Part shown: one piece after another, positions 35,192-42,705 of the stretch
How positions within the stretch are numbered: position 1 is the stretch's first letter
How the letters are laid out: each line of letters starts with the position of its first letter
Assembly (NCBI GenBank): GCA_030656555.1
Contig: JAUSPN010000083.1
Coordinates: forward strand, 1 to 43,968
Reading direction: 5' to 3'
Length of the DNA: 43,968 nt
Origin: Candidatus Desulfaltia sp.
Lineage (GTDB): Bacteria; Desulfobacterota; Desulfobacteria; Desulfobacterales; ETH-SRB1
Translations under genes and position numbers: made by a program
Notes under the pieces: model-generated
What the model was told of the DNA's origin: nothing
What the model saw: the letters and a program-made list of their open reading frames with translations, nothing else
The model's database searches: none

Positions 35192-36621
35192 TTTTTACCT
35201 TTTTCAGTAAGACGGTATTTTTGTTTGCTGCTGCGTGGTTTCTCAGGAATGGTCATTTGTACAAACCCCGTCTTGATTAGGGGGTTAAGAACTTGGTCCC
35301 TGAACTTGGTCCGGTTTGTTCGTCCCAAGAGTTCCATCAAATCCGTAATAGCTTTATCATTCATAAGGTTGCGGAGGATTTGAACTTGGTCCCGACTTAG
35401 TCCCAACTTGGTCCCAACATCCCCTTTGTCTTCAGGAGCATCAGGCAAAACAGCGGGCAGGAATGTCACATACACGGAACCGGCCTGCTCCTGCCAGGTG
35501 GGTTCGGGGTTGTCGTTTTCGGCACACCAGTCGATTATATTCAACGTGCCCGTACCCCAGCGCTCGATAATGCCTGCCCGGTAGAACACATTGGCAATTA
35601 TTGGATTCCAAGGTTTGGACTCATGGGGTTTGGTGAGTTTTTCGGGAGTGATACCAAATTGCAGGGCACCGGGATTGGTTATTTCCAGATGATCATCGTA
35701 CATAGCGACAGCAACGGCACCGCCAGGTATAGTGTAATCACGGTGACACAGTGCGTTGGCCAGGGCCTCGCGAGTAGCTCGTGGCGGGTACCACGGCTGA
35801 TCTTCGCGGACCATCTTGCCTGGAACAACACGTCCGGCAATTGGAACATGATCCATCAAGAAGGATTCAGCCCTGCGCAGAAGGGTGAAGGCGTGGCCCC
35901 AGTACTGGCGGTTGTCAGCAAAATCGGCCAAGCGGTTTTTTCCCCGGAAGCGGGCAAGACGGATACCCATCTGCGGATAGAGTGTCTTGAGTTGATTGCT
36001 CTTGCCATAGAGCGCCACAGCGGCGTTCAGAAGCTTGCCATCACGAATCAATTCCAAACCACGAAGAATGGAAGTAGTATCACGCCGGTCAGTGGCTTCC
36101 AAACGTCCCAGCCGTATGGCATTATCCAGCGTGATCTGAATTTCCTCTGCATTAAGATCCTTGATGGAAACATCTTTTGGAACAGGTTCGTTTTCCCAAC
36201 GCGTTGTGGCATAAAGCTTTTCAATTAATCGGCGGTTATATTCGTCCCGGGGCATCTGTACGGTTGTCGGGCCATTTCGAATATATGGCCGCCCTGCGTA
36301 GCAAAAAAGACCGGTTCCACCGGAGATTTTTATAACTATTACAGATTTCTCAGATTTTAAATTAACAGTTTCAATATCAGGAAAAGCCGGCGGCTCAATT
36401 CTTCTGATTTCGTTTGAAATATCTTCTATTGTTTTTGCTGAGACTTTTTGACCAATGATTTCCCCTTTGTCTGTTACCCCAAATAAAACAAACCCTCCAT
36501 GGCCGTTCAGCATTGCACAGACGGTCTTTGCAGCAGCCGTTCTCTGCCCGGTTGACTTTTTAAATTCAATCCGTTCCGATTCGCCCGATTTTACAAGCTT
36601 TGTCAGTTCTCTCAAATTCAT
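35161..36621 (-). CDS. AlbA_2-domain ATP-binding protein (COG2865-like)
   Basis: An N-terminal AlbA_2/Schlafen-like domain (about 10-130: ESERIEFKKSTGQ, NGHGGFVLFGVTDKGEIIGQ) is followed by a GHKL-type ATP-binding region (about 270-380, PRATREALANALCHRDY, IIERWGTGT) and a C-terminal winged helix (about 415-486). Such proteins accompany many BREX and restriction loci, commonly between the methylase pglX and pglZ; exactly this order survives here in fragments. At 486 residues it looks intact. It starts 3 nt after a methylase-like stop codon and overlaps the pglZ fragment, so it is the intact remnant of a decayed operon. Its role, regulator or nucleic-acid sensor, is unproven. Confidence 0.8.
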   Translation of the reverse strand: MNLRELTKLVKSGESERIEFKKSTGQRTAAAKTVCAMLNGHGGFVLFGVTDKGEIIGQKVSAKTIEDISNEIRRIEPPAFPDIETVNLKSEKSVIVIKISGGTGLFCYAGRPYIRNGPTTVQMPRDEYNRRLIEKLYATTRWENEPVPKDVSIKDLNAEEIQITLDNAIRLGRLEATDRRDTTSILRGLELIRDGKLLNAAVALYGKSNQLKTLYPQMGIRLARFRGKNRLADFADNRQYWGHAFTLLRRAESFLMDHVPIAGRVVPGKMVREDQPWYPPRATREALANALCHRDYTIPGGAVAVAMYDDHLEITNPGALQFGITPEKLTKPHESKPWNPIIANVFYRAGIIERWGTGTLNIIDWCAENDNPEPTWQEQAGSVYVTFLPAVLPDAPEDKGDVGTKLGLSRDQVQILRNLMNDKAITDLMELLGRTNRTKFRDQVLNPLIKTGFVQMTIPEKPRSSKQKYRLTEKGKNWISNKSKTA

Positions 36622-36624
36622 AAT

Positions 36625-36774
36625 CTATTTCTTTCCAGTTACGGCCCTTTTTTCTCCCAGCAGATTCCCAAACTTGCCACAATTCACTTTTACTCCACCG
36701 TCAAGATCAAGAGATATCTTCATATCAGCATAATAGCGCAGATCAATATCAAATGCTGTAAGTTCCGCCTGCTT
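36625..36774 (-). pseudogene. Methylase (pglX-like) C-terminal fragment
   Basis: The minus strand encodes QAELTAFDIDLRYYADMKIS followed by LDLDGGVKVNCGKFGNLL and a TAG at 36625. The motif DLDDGVKVNYGKFG is typical of the extreme C-terminus of PglX and related adenine methylases. Upstream, the frame runs into a stop near 36832, so the first thousand or so residues are absent. Its stop lies 3 nt before the AlbA_2 start, preserving the BREX-like gene order. Confidence 0.6.
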
Positions 36775-36942
36775 TTTGTTGTGATTCACCAAGAATTTCT
36801 TTAACCTTTTGAACCTTGTCCCGCTGTATGCCTATTCTGCGCTCTAAAATAATAATGTCCTTTCGCGACCTGTATCCAACCAATGAATATTCTTATAGTC
36901 CTCATAAGTTTAAAAGTTGAAAGCGACCCCAAATTTCCCCTT

Positions 36943-37308
36943 TTATTTTTTATATCCTTTGCGATTCCAGGACTTGTCAAATATGGTCTCTTTATCTTTA
37001 GATTTCTTGGAATATCCGGTTCGATTATGATTTTTGTCATAATGGCTGCCGGTATCATTATTGTTCCATTCAGTATGCCCGATCCGATTCTGTTCAATAT
37101 CATAATGAGTGTCTTGGTTTTCTTCAGATATGGTATGTCCGGTGCGGTTCCACGAGCTGTCATAATGGGTCTGCCTGTTACCGTCTATCACAGTATATCC
37201 GGTTATATTATGATGCTCATCATAATGTTTTACAATATCACCAGCTATGGCTACAGATGCGGCAGTAAAGCACAATATGGCAATAATTATAATATATAAT
37301 CGGTTCAT
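36943..37308 (-). CDS. Secreted protein with tandem HYD-N-TGH repeats
   Basis: A signal peptide (about 1-22, cleavage after AIA) is followed by five imperfect repeats of about 20 residues with the pattern (T)HYDxxxNRTGHT: KHYDEHHNITGYT, THYDSSWNRTGHT, THYDIEQNRIGHT, SHYDKNHNRTGYS and TIFDKSWNRKGYK. The repeat resembles short beta-hairpin motifs of surface proteins, but I do not know a named family. ATG 37308 overlaps the stop of the preceding gene (ATGA), so it is translated from that message. The Tyr/Asp/Asn-rich repeats suggest a binding or structural role outside the cytoplasm. Confidence 0.65.
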   Translation of the reverse strand: MNRLYIIIIAILCFTAASVAIAGDIVKHYDEHHNITGYTVIDGNRQTHYDSSWNRTGHTISEENQDTHYDIEQNRIGHTEWNNNDTGSHYDKNHNRTGYSKKSKDKETIFDKSWNRKGYKK

Positions 37309-37904
37309 GTCCGCCTTAATTCAGACCCCTCAAATATTTCCATCTTAAAATGGAATCCTTCATACGTCATTAACATTCTACCAAACTCGTGCCATGAAAG
37401 TTCTTTGCCATCAATCACAAGGCAAGGAACTTCACCATCTGTGTCATCATCCCAAGTTATATGGCCGCGCACAATATCTTCATCGGTGATTTTGTATCGG
37501 GTCAGATCACTCGGTTCAATGTGCCTTCGTTGCAGTCTACGGCGAATACGTTCAAGAAGCTTTGCAAATAAGCCAAACAAATTCCCTTCTGCATCCCCAT
37601 GTATGGCGAATTCGTAACCTCTGGGCTTACCATCCCTAATTTCCAGAGCCTGAATAAGCACATTATCTCCGAAAAGACGGGTCTGAAAATGGAAGGTGTG
37701 ATTTTCATTATCCCTATCTGCCAAAGTGATCGGATGAAATGACAAGTGGTCAAAATCCAAACCAATTGCTTCAGAAATAGACTCGTTATAACATCTAGAG
37801 CAGAGAAAGCGGTGTGTATGTTCATTAGAAAGATAGACACCATCATAAGTTGGCACTGCAGTTCCACAATTATCACACTGCTTTTGTGTGGAATCATTAT
37901 TCAT
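37305..37904 (-). CDS. Zinc-finger protein of unknown function (DUF7713-like)
   Basis: ATG 37904 is chosen (199 residues) because GAGGG lies upstream and the longer frame to 38039 adds 45 unlikely residues that overlap the gene before. An N-terminal treble-clef-like knot CDNCG…CSRC (about 9-37) precedes a domain with GLDFDHLSFHP, HTFHFQTRLFGD and GYEFAIHGD, which I associate from memory with DUF7713. The function is unknown. It ends in ATGA overlap with the secreted repeat protein, and a 92-residue gene precedes it, together forming a three-gene minus-strand operon. Confidence 0.6.
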   Translation of the reverse strand: MNNDSTQKQCDNCGTAVPTYDGVYLSNEHTHRFLCSRCYNESISEAIGLDFDHLSFHPITLADRDNENHTFHFQTRLFGDNVLIQALEIRDGKPRGYEFAIHGDAEGNLFGLFAKLLERIRRRLQRRHIEPSDLTRYKITDEDIVRGHITWDDDTDGEVPCLVIDGKELSWHEFGRMLMTYEGFHFKMEIFEGSELRRT

Positions 37905-38013
37905 ATGGTTTCCCTCGCTTTGATGAAGACGTTTTTCCGCTTTGGCCCAACAGTGCGGCTGAGAAGCGCGAGGTCCTTTGCGCGTCCCTACCAGCAGCAT
38001 GTTGAAATTTATT

Positions 38014-38292
38014 TTATTGATTATCAATTTCTTTCTCAAGAATCCGAGTCAGTCTTTCAAACAACCTATCAAGTTTCTTCCCGATTTTTTTATCATCTGT
38101 ATGATTCGCCTCCGCCGCTATAAATCCGATTAGTTCATCAATATCATATGTTGAATATTTTACAATCAGGTGCTTCCCTTTGATCTCTGCAATTTGCAGC
38201 CTTTTAGTTAGATCCGGCCCAGTAAAAGTATGATCAATGATTAAATCTCTTTCCTGAGGCGTAAATTTGATTTCAATTTCATTCATTTTCAT
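38014..38292 (-). CDS. Small hypothetical protein (92 residues)
   Basis: I do not recognise it. It is mixed alpha/beta with a first half reading FTPQERDLIIDHTFTGPDLT and a helical, charged C-terminus (KKLDRLFERLTRILEKEI). ATG 38286 (two codons in) is an alternative start. It starts directly after the stop of a broken small gene (38296) and is the first intact gene of the operon with the zinc-finger and repeat proteins. Confidence 0.55.
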   Translation of the reverse strand: MKMNEIEIKFTPQERDLIIDHTFTGPDLTKRLQIAEIKGKHLIVKYSTYDIDELIGFIAAEANHTDDKKIGKKLDRLFERLTRILEKEIDNQ

Positions 38293-38295
38293 TTT

Positions 38296-38472
38296 TCATT
38301 TTGCAGATAGAAGTCACTGGCGCGCCAGAAGCTATACCTGTCTATCCACAGAGCCTCTTCGCGTCCACCGAACTGACTGGTTATGGCCTTAACTTTATTT
38401 TTTCCATAGGTGCATTTAGTTCGGAGTTTTAAATTTTTTCTTGAGGGCATTGATCAAGTTTTCAGCTTTCAT
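38296..38472 (-). pseudogene. Small broken gene (frameshifted)
   Basis: ATG 38472, with GAGG upstream, opens MKAENLINALKKKFKTPN and stops at 38416. The neighbouring frame continues as CTYGKNKVKAITSQFGGREE, LWIDRYSFW and ASDFYLQNEK to a TGA at 38296. The two parts together would give a protein of about 60 residues. The family is unknown. The 12-bp palindrome CTGGCGCGCCAG (38317-38328) lies within it. Confidence 0.35.
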
Positions 38473-38602
38473 TCATGCCTCTTCAATGGTTGTTTACCAT
38501 AACCAGTTGGTATATAGTTTCCGTCTAATATCAAATTTAAAACCACTTGACGAGTAAATGTTGATTTTTTTATAATTTTTGAATGTGTTTTTTAAAATAG
38601 CT

Positions 38603-38845
38603 TCATCTGTCCTGGTGCATCGGCCTTTTGTTTTTTTTGGTTTTTCCTTTTGCGTGCAGGCCGGCCTTGACTTCCTGTTCGTGGATTTCGTGGTTTAGTT
38701 TTAACAGACGTTTTAAGAATTCTTTTCTGGTATCAGGTGAAATTGTGTATCGCACACGGTCATTTTCCGGCAGATATTCCACTTCGTAAAAATCATGAGC
38801 CAGGTTTATATCTTCCCAGCCGTAAGCCTTTAGAACCGTTTCGGA
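38603..38845 (-). pseudogene. Eco57I-type adenine methylase C-terminal fragment, copy 2
   Basis: The minus strand reads ETVLKAYGWEDINLAHDFYE, VEYLPENDRVRYTISPDT, RKEFLKRLLKLNHEIHEQE and a lysine-rich tail to a TGA at 38603. This is the natural C-terminus of an Eco57I-like methylase/type IIG enzyme (VLxAYGW…YLPENDRVRYTIS…LLxLNH). Everything N-terminal is missing; the coding frame is joined at about 38843 to an IS3 transposase fragment. It is better preserved than copy 1 at 34764. Confidence 0.7.
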
Positions 38846-38997
38846 TTATAAAATAATTCAATATAACTAAATATCTCTTTGCGTGCATCATTTCTATCTT
38901 TAAAATTGACATGATAAGTTAATTCTGCCAGAAGAGTTTTAAGAAAAGTCTCTTTTATGACATTATCATAAGAAATTCCCGAACTGCTCATACTTTT
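38843..38997 (-). pseudogene. IS3-type transposase fragment
   Basis: The minus strand gives YDNVIKETFLKTLLAELTYH followed by VNFKDRNDARKEIFSYIELF and YNPKR, the part of an IS3 OrfB after the catalytic Asp (usually YDNAxAESFFxTLKxEL…YIExFYNxxRxHS). The catalytic Glu is kept as Glu in KET. It is cut at about 38843, where methylase copy 2 begins, so an IS insertion and deletion probably destroyed the methylase. It is unlike the intact IS3 element at 25603 in this segment. Confidence 0.6.
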
Positions 38998-39155
38998 TAA
39001 TCATTCTGTGTTTCTAAATATTCGACAATTATGGGTATTTATTATCAAAATTGGCACAAACATTAGAAATAGATAAATCTCAAAAAAGTCTAACAGTTCA
39101 TTTTTTATTAAATGAAAAAAATATACGATTACAAACTAAAAAAGGAGGAAAACGG

Positions 39156-39428
39156 ATGACAAAAGCGGAATTAATTGAGCAAATGGCAAAAGATTCAGGA
39201 ACCTCAAAGGTTGCCGCAGGAGCAGCGCTGGACTCTTTTATGGCCAATGTAACTAAGGCTCTCAAAGGAAAAGATGGAAAGGTGACGCTGGTTGGATTTG
39301 GTACTTTTGCAAAAGTGCACAGGAAAGCTCGTAAAGGACGCAATCCCCAAACAGGTGATCCGATTAAAATTAAAGCAAGGAATGCTGTGACATTTAAGGC
39401 TGGAAAGAAACTTAAAGAGGCTGTTTAA
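39156..39428 (+). CDS. hup: HU-family DNA-binding protein
   Basis: HU is a dimeric, non-specific nucleoid protein that bends DNA. The 90-residue length is exact for the family. Typical features are MTKAELIEQMAKDSGTSK, GFGTFAKVHRKARKGRNPQT (the DNA-grasping beta arm with its Arg-Asn-Pro at the tip) and AVTFKAGKKLKEAV. The ATG at 39156 follows AAGGAGG at 7-nt spacing; the frame is open upstream to 39051 but without a start signal. It is monocistronic and ends in a clear terminator. A plasmid- or island-borne HU can help integrases and silence foreign genes. Confidence 0.93.
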   Translation: MTKAELIEQMAKDSGTSKVAAGAALDSFMANVTKALKGKDGKVTLVGFGTFAKVHRKARKGRNPQTGDPIKIKARNAVTFKAGKKLKEAV

Positions 39429-39435
39429 ATGATAT

Positions 39436-39488
39436 AAAGGGCGGTTTGTTTGACATTTTTATGCCACATGGATCGCCCTTTCTTTTTT
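39436..39488 (+). terminator. Intrinsic terminator after the HU gene
   Basis: AAAGGGCG (39436-39443) pairs with CGCCCTTT (39474-39481), followed by CTTTTTT. The loop is about 30 nt. Confidence 0.75.
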
Positions 39489-39521
39489 GATGCTCTCTAC
39501 CGAACTACCGATAACCAACCG

Positions 39522-39848
39522 CTACAGCTGTATGGTTGTCGGCCATGCCTCATCAAAGAACCAGCGTCCTTCTCCACAGCCGATCCGTCCCTGACCGATA
39601 GCTTTTTCTAAAGCTCGAAACAAAATGTTGAGGGCTGCATTTGAGTATATTTTCGTGTAATTTATCGAACAAAAACTCTTTGCGGCGACCATGACAGCCG
39701 CTTCATTCTCTTGTTTGGGATCAGAGTACCGAAGTCCTCTGTGTAGAATCACCACGTCGGCGCAATTATAAGCGGCCAGCTCAATGATGACTCGAGTTTT
39801 CCGTGGGTATAGCTTATCAAATATAAATCGCATGCGCATACTCGTCAT
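39522..39848 (-). CDS. Small protein coupled to the Fic gene, unknown function
   Basis: I do not recognise this 108-residue protein. Its start overlaps the Fic stop (ATGA at 39845-39848), so it is very probably translated from the same message. It has a beta-strand/basic N-terminus (MRFIFDKLYPRKTRVIIELAA) and an Ala-rich middle. The position after a Fic gene would fit a partner or regulator, but known Fic antitoxins of the FicA/Phd type are normally upstream. The last 20 residues look irregular and a frameshifted longer protein cannot be excluded. Confidence 0.45.
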   Translation of the reverse strand: MTSMRMRFIFDKLYPRKTRVIIELAAYNCADVVILHRGLRYSDPKQENEAAVMVAAKSFCSINYTKIYSNAALNILFRALEKAIGQGRIGCGEGRWFFDEAWPTTIQL

Positions 39849-41377
39849 TCATCGTTCGAGGTTTTGCTTCCGTAAGCAGACTGAACTGCCTGCTCCATGC
39901 GATGGATTTCATCCTCCGACAGGTAACCAAAGTTGCTTGCACGTTTCCGTTCTGAGAGCCGGCCATTGTTTTGGAGGCAGAACCGGATGAAGATGTCGAT
40001 CTGCCGGTCGGGCATATCCACGATCTCCTGTATGACCTTCTTGGTCTCATCATACTTGGCCAAAAACGTCAATTCACAGACGAGTTCCATATCGATGGTT
40101 TGCTTGATGAACTCAAAGAGCGCCTCCGCCTGGGTCGTCATATCAATATAGCGGTACCATCTGGCCGTATCATTATGAACTGTCATGCGGCCTTCTTCGT
40201 CGAGCGAGTATTCCACCATAGCCATGAGCAGCCGGGAGAACGCTTCAAGAGAGGTGTCATAGTCGGCAGGGTTTTTCAGCATGGATGCCGATATGGGAAA
40301 CATGATTCCCTTTGGTGTAAATTCTCGCCGGGCAAGTATGTTGTGGATCAGGAAACGGTGAATTCGACCATTGCCGTCCTCGAACGGGTGCAGAAAAACA
40401 AATCCATAAGCAATCGCGGCAGCGTGAATCACGGCGGACACCTTGCCTGCGTCCATGCGCCTGTGGGCGGCTACAAAGCCCTCCATCAGGTCGGCCAGGT
40501 CTTCAGGCTTCGGACATGCGAAGTGTATCTTTTCTTTCTCCCAGGCGACCGTCTCGCCGACATAATTCTGGCTCAATCGGTAGTCGGATTCGGAGAATCG
40601 TGGATCGACAATGCGATTCTGCAGGTCAATCAATTTCGTTTTCTCGCAAAAGTCTTTGCTCTCCGCCAGCTGAAGAAGGGCAACGAAGCGTTCGGTCCGG
40701 GTCGAAGTGGGCTTGATGTGTTCGATCTCGAAGGATGATTTCGTCTCCTTGGTGTAGAGATAGCCGAGTGCCCGCTTCAATAATTCCGGTGAGTAAGCAG
40801 ACACGACTTGACGGCATCGCCTGGGAAGGTCGGCCGTTTCGAAGTCGCGAAGGGTATCTGTGCGGCGAACCGTCGGGCAAAATCGGCGATCGCCCGGCAA
40901 ATTATCGTTGATCCGCTGACGGCGAACCTGGCGGACAGGGGTGACAGTGTAGTATTTAGCCGGATCGAGCAGGTCGATGTAGTTTCCCCGCTTCACGTCA
41001 TCCAGAGGAAGAGTTTTGCCTGTCAGGAGCTCGTACAGGAACCATAACCGCCTGGCATACTTGCCGGTCGGTTTGGACCGGACATATTCGAGGAAATCTT
41101 CCTCAACGGCTTCCTGAAACAGGCTGGTGAGTATTGCGAGATTCGTTCCGTCGTACTTAAGCGCGAACTCAAGATGACCGCCCAGGGTGTCCCCCGGCCA
41201 GTACTTGGACGGGTAGACCTCCTCAACCACGCCCCCGGTCGAGTAAATCTGATGGGTTCCAGTGACCGCGACAAAGGATCTGTGCCAGTTCGAAATAATG
41301 TCGAGGCCATACAGATCAATAAGCGCCGAATATCCTGCAAGTCTGTGTGTCGATTTATCCTGCCCGTTTTCAGACAT
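39845..41377 (-). CDS. Fic-domain protein (AMPylase-like)
   Basis: Fic enzymes transfer AMP or related groups from nucleotides to hydroxyl side chains of target proteins. The catalytic motif HPFEDGNGRIHR (330-341) is a perfect match to HPFx(D/E)GNGRxxR. A segment KSSFEIEH (213-220) occupies the position of the N-terminal inhibitory helix ((S/T)xxxE(G/N)) but has His after the Glu. The N-terminal part (about 1-200) is of the Fic/DUF4172 or DUF977-like long type and the C-terminus carries a winged helix-like region (about 440-500). GGAGGA is 4 nt before the ATG at 41377, under a near-consensus promoter. It overlaps the 108-residue gene by ATGA. Confidence 0.85.
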   Translation of the reverse strand: MSENGQDKSTHRLAGYSALIDLYGLDIISNWHRSFVAVTGTHQIYSTGGVVEEVYPSKYWPGDTLGGHLEFALKYDGTNLAILTSLFQEAVEEDFLEYVRSKPTGKYARRLWFLYELLTGKTLPLDDVKRGNYIDLLDPAKYYTVTPVRQVRRQRINDNLPGDRRFCPTVRRTDTLRDFETADLPRRCRQVVSAYSPELLKRALGYLYTKETKSSFEIEHIKPTSTRTERFVALLQLAESKDFCEKTKLIDLQNRIVDPRFSESDYRLSQNYVGETVAWEKEKIHFACPKPEDLADLMEGFVAAHRRMDAGKVSAVIHAAAIAYGFVFLHPFEDGNGRIHRFLIHNILARREFTPKGIMFPISASMLKNPADYDTSLEAFSRLLMAMVEYSLDEEGRMTVHNDTARWYRYIDMTTQAEALFEFIKQTIDMELVCELTFLAKYDETKKVIQEIVDMPDRQIDIFIRFCLQNNGRLSERKRASNFGYLSEDEIHRMEQAVQSAYGSKTSNDE

Positions 41378-41410
41378 GGTATCCTCCGGAAAAACGATTA
41401 TAATGCAAGA

Positions 41411-41438
41411 ATTATAGTTATATTCGATATGATGTCAA
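41411..41438 (-). promoter_or_regulatory. Near-consensus sigma-70 promoter of the Fic gene
   Basis: On the minus strand TTGACA (41433-41438), a 16-bp spacer and TATAAT (41411-41416) precede the ribosome binding site GGAGGA (41382-41387) and ATG 41377. Both hexamers match the consensus exactly. Confidence 0.8.
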
Positions 41439-41553
41439 GAAAAATACTTACAAAAAACTGCAAGCCTGATCGTCCCCTGGCCGAACAAGAAAAATAGTTA
41501 CAGTCCCAGCAAAAGGATTACAAACCAGCTTGTTGCAAGAAATATCATTACAA
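41436..41553. repeat. Three 17-bp repeats at exact 50-bp spacing
   Basis: CAAGAAAAATACTTACA (41436), CAAGAAAAATAGTTACA (41486) and CAAGAAATATCATTACA (41536) start exactly 50 bp apart; the DNA between them is unrelated. The first overlaps the Fic -35 box by its CAA. The regular spacing suggests iterated binding sites or a decayed repeat array. Confidence 0.55.
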
Positions 41554-41645
41554 CATGCGAATTCAGGACTTTTTCAGCGAGTTCTTCTTTTTTCGCTACT
41601 CGATACTCACCTTCTCGCATTTCTGACGATCTCTCCCCATCTTTA

Positions 41646-42395
41646 TTAAAATTTCATTTTGTTCAGATACCCCTTTGTATCCTGTGCAAGAACTTCGGTA
41701 TAGATAAGTGTGGTATCAATACTGGCATGCCCCATCCATCGCCTGAGAACCATAGGAGGCACACCGGACAGCACGGCATTAACCGCAAACCCGTGCCTGA
41801 ACACATGGGGGTGTCGTCTATCTTTTTCTATTCCCGTTTTTTCCGCAGCTTTGCTGATTATCTGATATGCCCTGATGCGTGTAATCGGAAACACCCTGTC
41901 ATTTTTCTTTATTCCAGTTTTCATGCAATACGCAGCTATGCTTCCCGCAAGCTCTGCCCGTATTGGTACTGTCCTGTACGCAGGCAGCGGCTCTTCTTTT
42001 TCAATTAATAACAGTCTTTTCTCCGCCTGTTTGAGCTTCTTTTGAATTATCTTTGACCCTGGCTCCCTTTTAAGGGCCAGGCTTAGCCCCATGATTTCAT
42101 TCTTTATATCTTTTCCCTTTTTAGGGAGCCTCTTTTTTTTCTTCAGCGTTCTTATAGTAATGGTTCCGTCATCAAAGTTAACCGCCTGTGACGTAAGTTC
42201 CAGGACTTCACTGATCCTGCCCCCAGTATTCCACAGGGCCTCAACCATGAGCCGGTCCCTGCCCTCAAGAACCGACATGATACGCTGTACCTCATCCCGG
42301 CGTATATATTTAATTTCCTGGCCGTTAGCTGTTTTAAGGACAGCCGGCATCGGTAATACTTTGTAAGAAGTAACGTCTATAATATTATTATCCAT
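41646..42395 (-). CDS. Tyrosine recombinase, compact form
   Basis: The catalytic domain of a phage-integrase-type recombinase with a reduced N-terminal arm. ATG 42395 (249 residues) is preferred; it overlaps the stop of the gene before (ATGGATAA). Catalytic residues: Arg in NTGGRISEVLEL, Lys in TLKKKKRLP, His-x-x-Arg in HVFRHGFAV, His in MGHASIDTTLIYTE with the Tyr nucleophile. A Lys-rich insertion of about 50 residues (KGKDIKNEIMGLSLALK…EKEEPLP) lies between the Arg motif and the HxxR motif. Translational coupling to DUF488 and a zinc-knuckle gene suggests a mobile three-gene unit. Confidence 0.8.
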   Translation of the reverse strand: MDNNIIDVTSYKVLPMPAVLKTANGQEIKYIRRDEVQRIMSVLEGRDRLMVEALWNTGGRISEVLELTSQAVNFDDGTITIRTLKKKKRLPKKGKDIKNEIMGLSLALKREPGSKIIQKKLKQAEKRLLLIEKEEPLPAYRTVPIRAELAGSIAAYCMKTGIKKNDRVFPITRIRAYQIISKAAEKTGIEKDRRHPHVFRHGFAVNAVLSGVPPMVLRRWMGHASIDTTLIYTEVLAQDTKGYLNKMKF

Positions 42396-42702
42396 TTGCT
42401 TCCATTCTTTGTAATGAAAACCTGTCAAAAAGCGATAGCTGCCTCTGGCGTGTGAGCCCTCGCATAGCGTTTCCCTGCCGGCAGCGAACACATCCGGAAT
42501 AATTATGGTTCTGACGGTTGAGGCAGGCAACGGTGTATATCTTATAGCTGTTCTTGCTGCACCAGAAAGTGTCTGCTATTTCAAAATCATTACAAGCAAG
42601 GCTGTTGCCATTAACCTGTTCTCTAAATGTTTTGCAGATATGCAAATGATAAGATTTGCAATACTCACAGGTCAGTTTAAAGACAGGTTTCATCTTGCTC
42701 AT
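42388..42702 (-). CDS. Small cysteine-rich protein between DUF488 and recombinase genes
   Basis: The 104-residue protein has an N-terminal cluster CEYCKSYHLHIC (about 12-23) and later CLNRQ, SGCVRC and CNDFE cysteines, suggesting zinc binding; the family is unknown. ATG 42702 lies 4 nt after the DUF488 stop, and the TAA (42388-42390) overlaps the recombinase start, so all three genes are translationally coupled. It may be an accessory DNA-binding factor for the recombinase. Confidence 0.6.
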   Translation of the reverse strand: MSKMKPVFKLTCEYCKSYHLHICKTFREQVNGNSLACNDFEIADTFWCSKNSYKIYTVACLNRQNHNYSGCVRCRQGNAMRGLTRQRQLSLFDRFSLQRMEANG

Positions 42703-42705
42703 TTC

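Noticed and set aside
41436-41553. The 17-bp words as a CRISPR array
   Set aside because: Only three imperfect words, short repeats, no leader or cas gene. Real arrays have longer, near-identical repeats.
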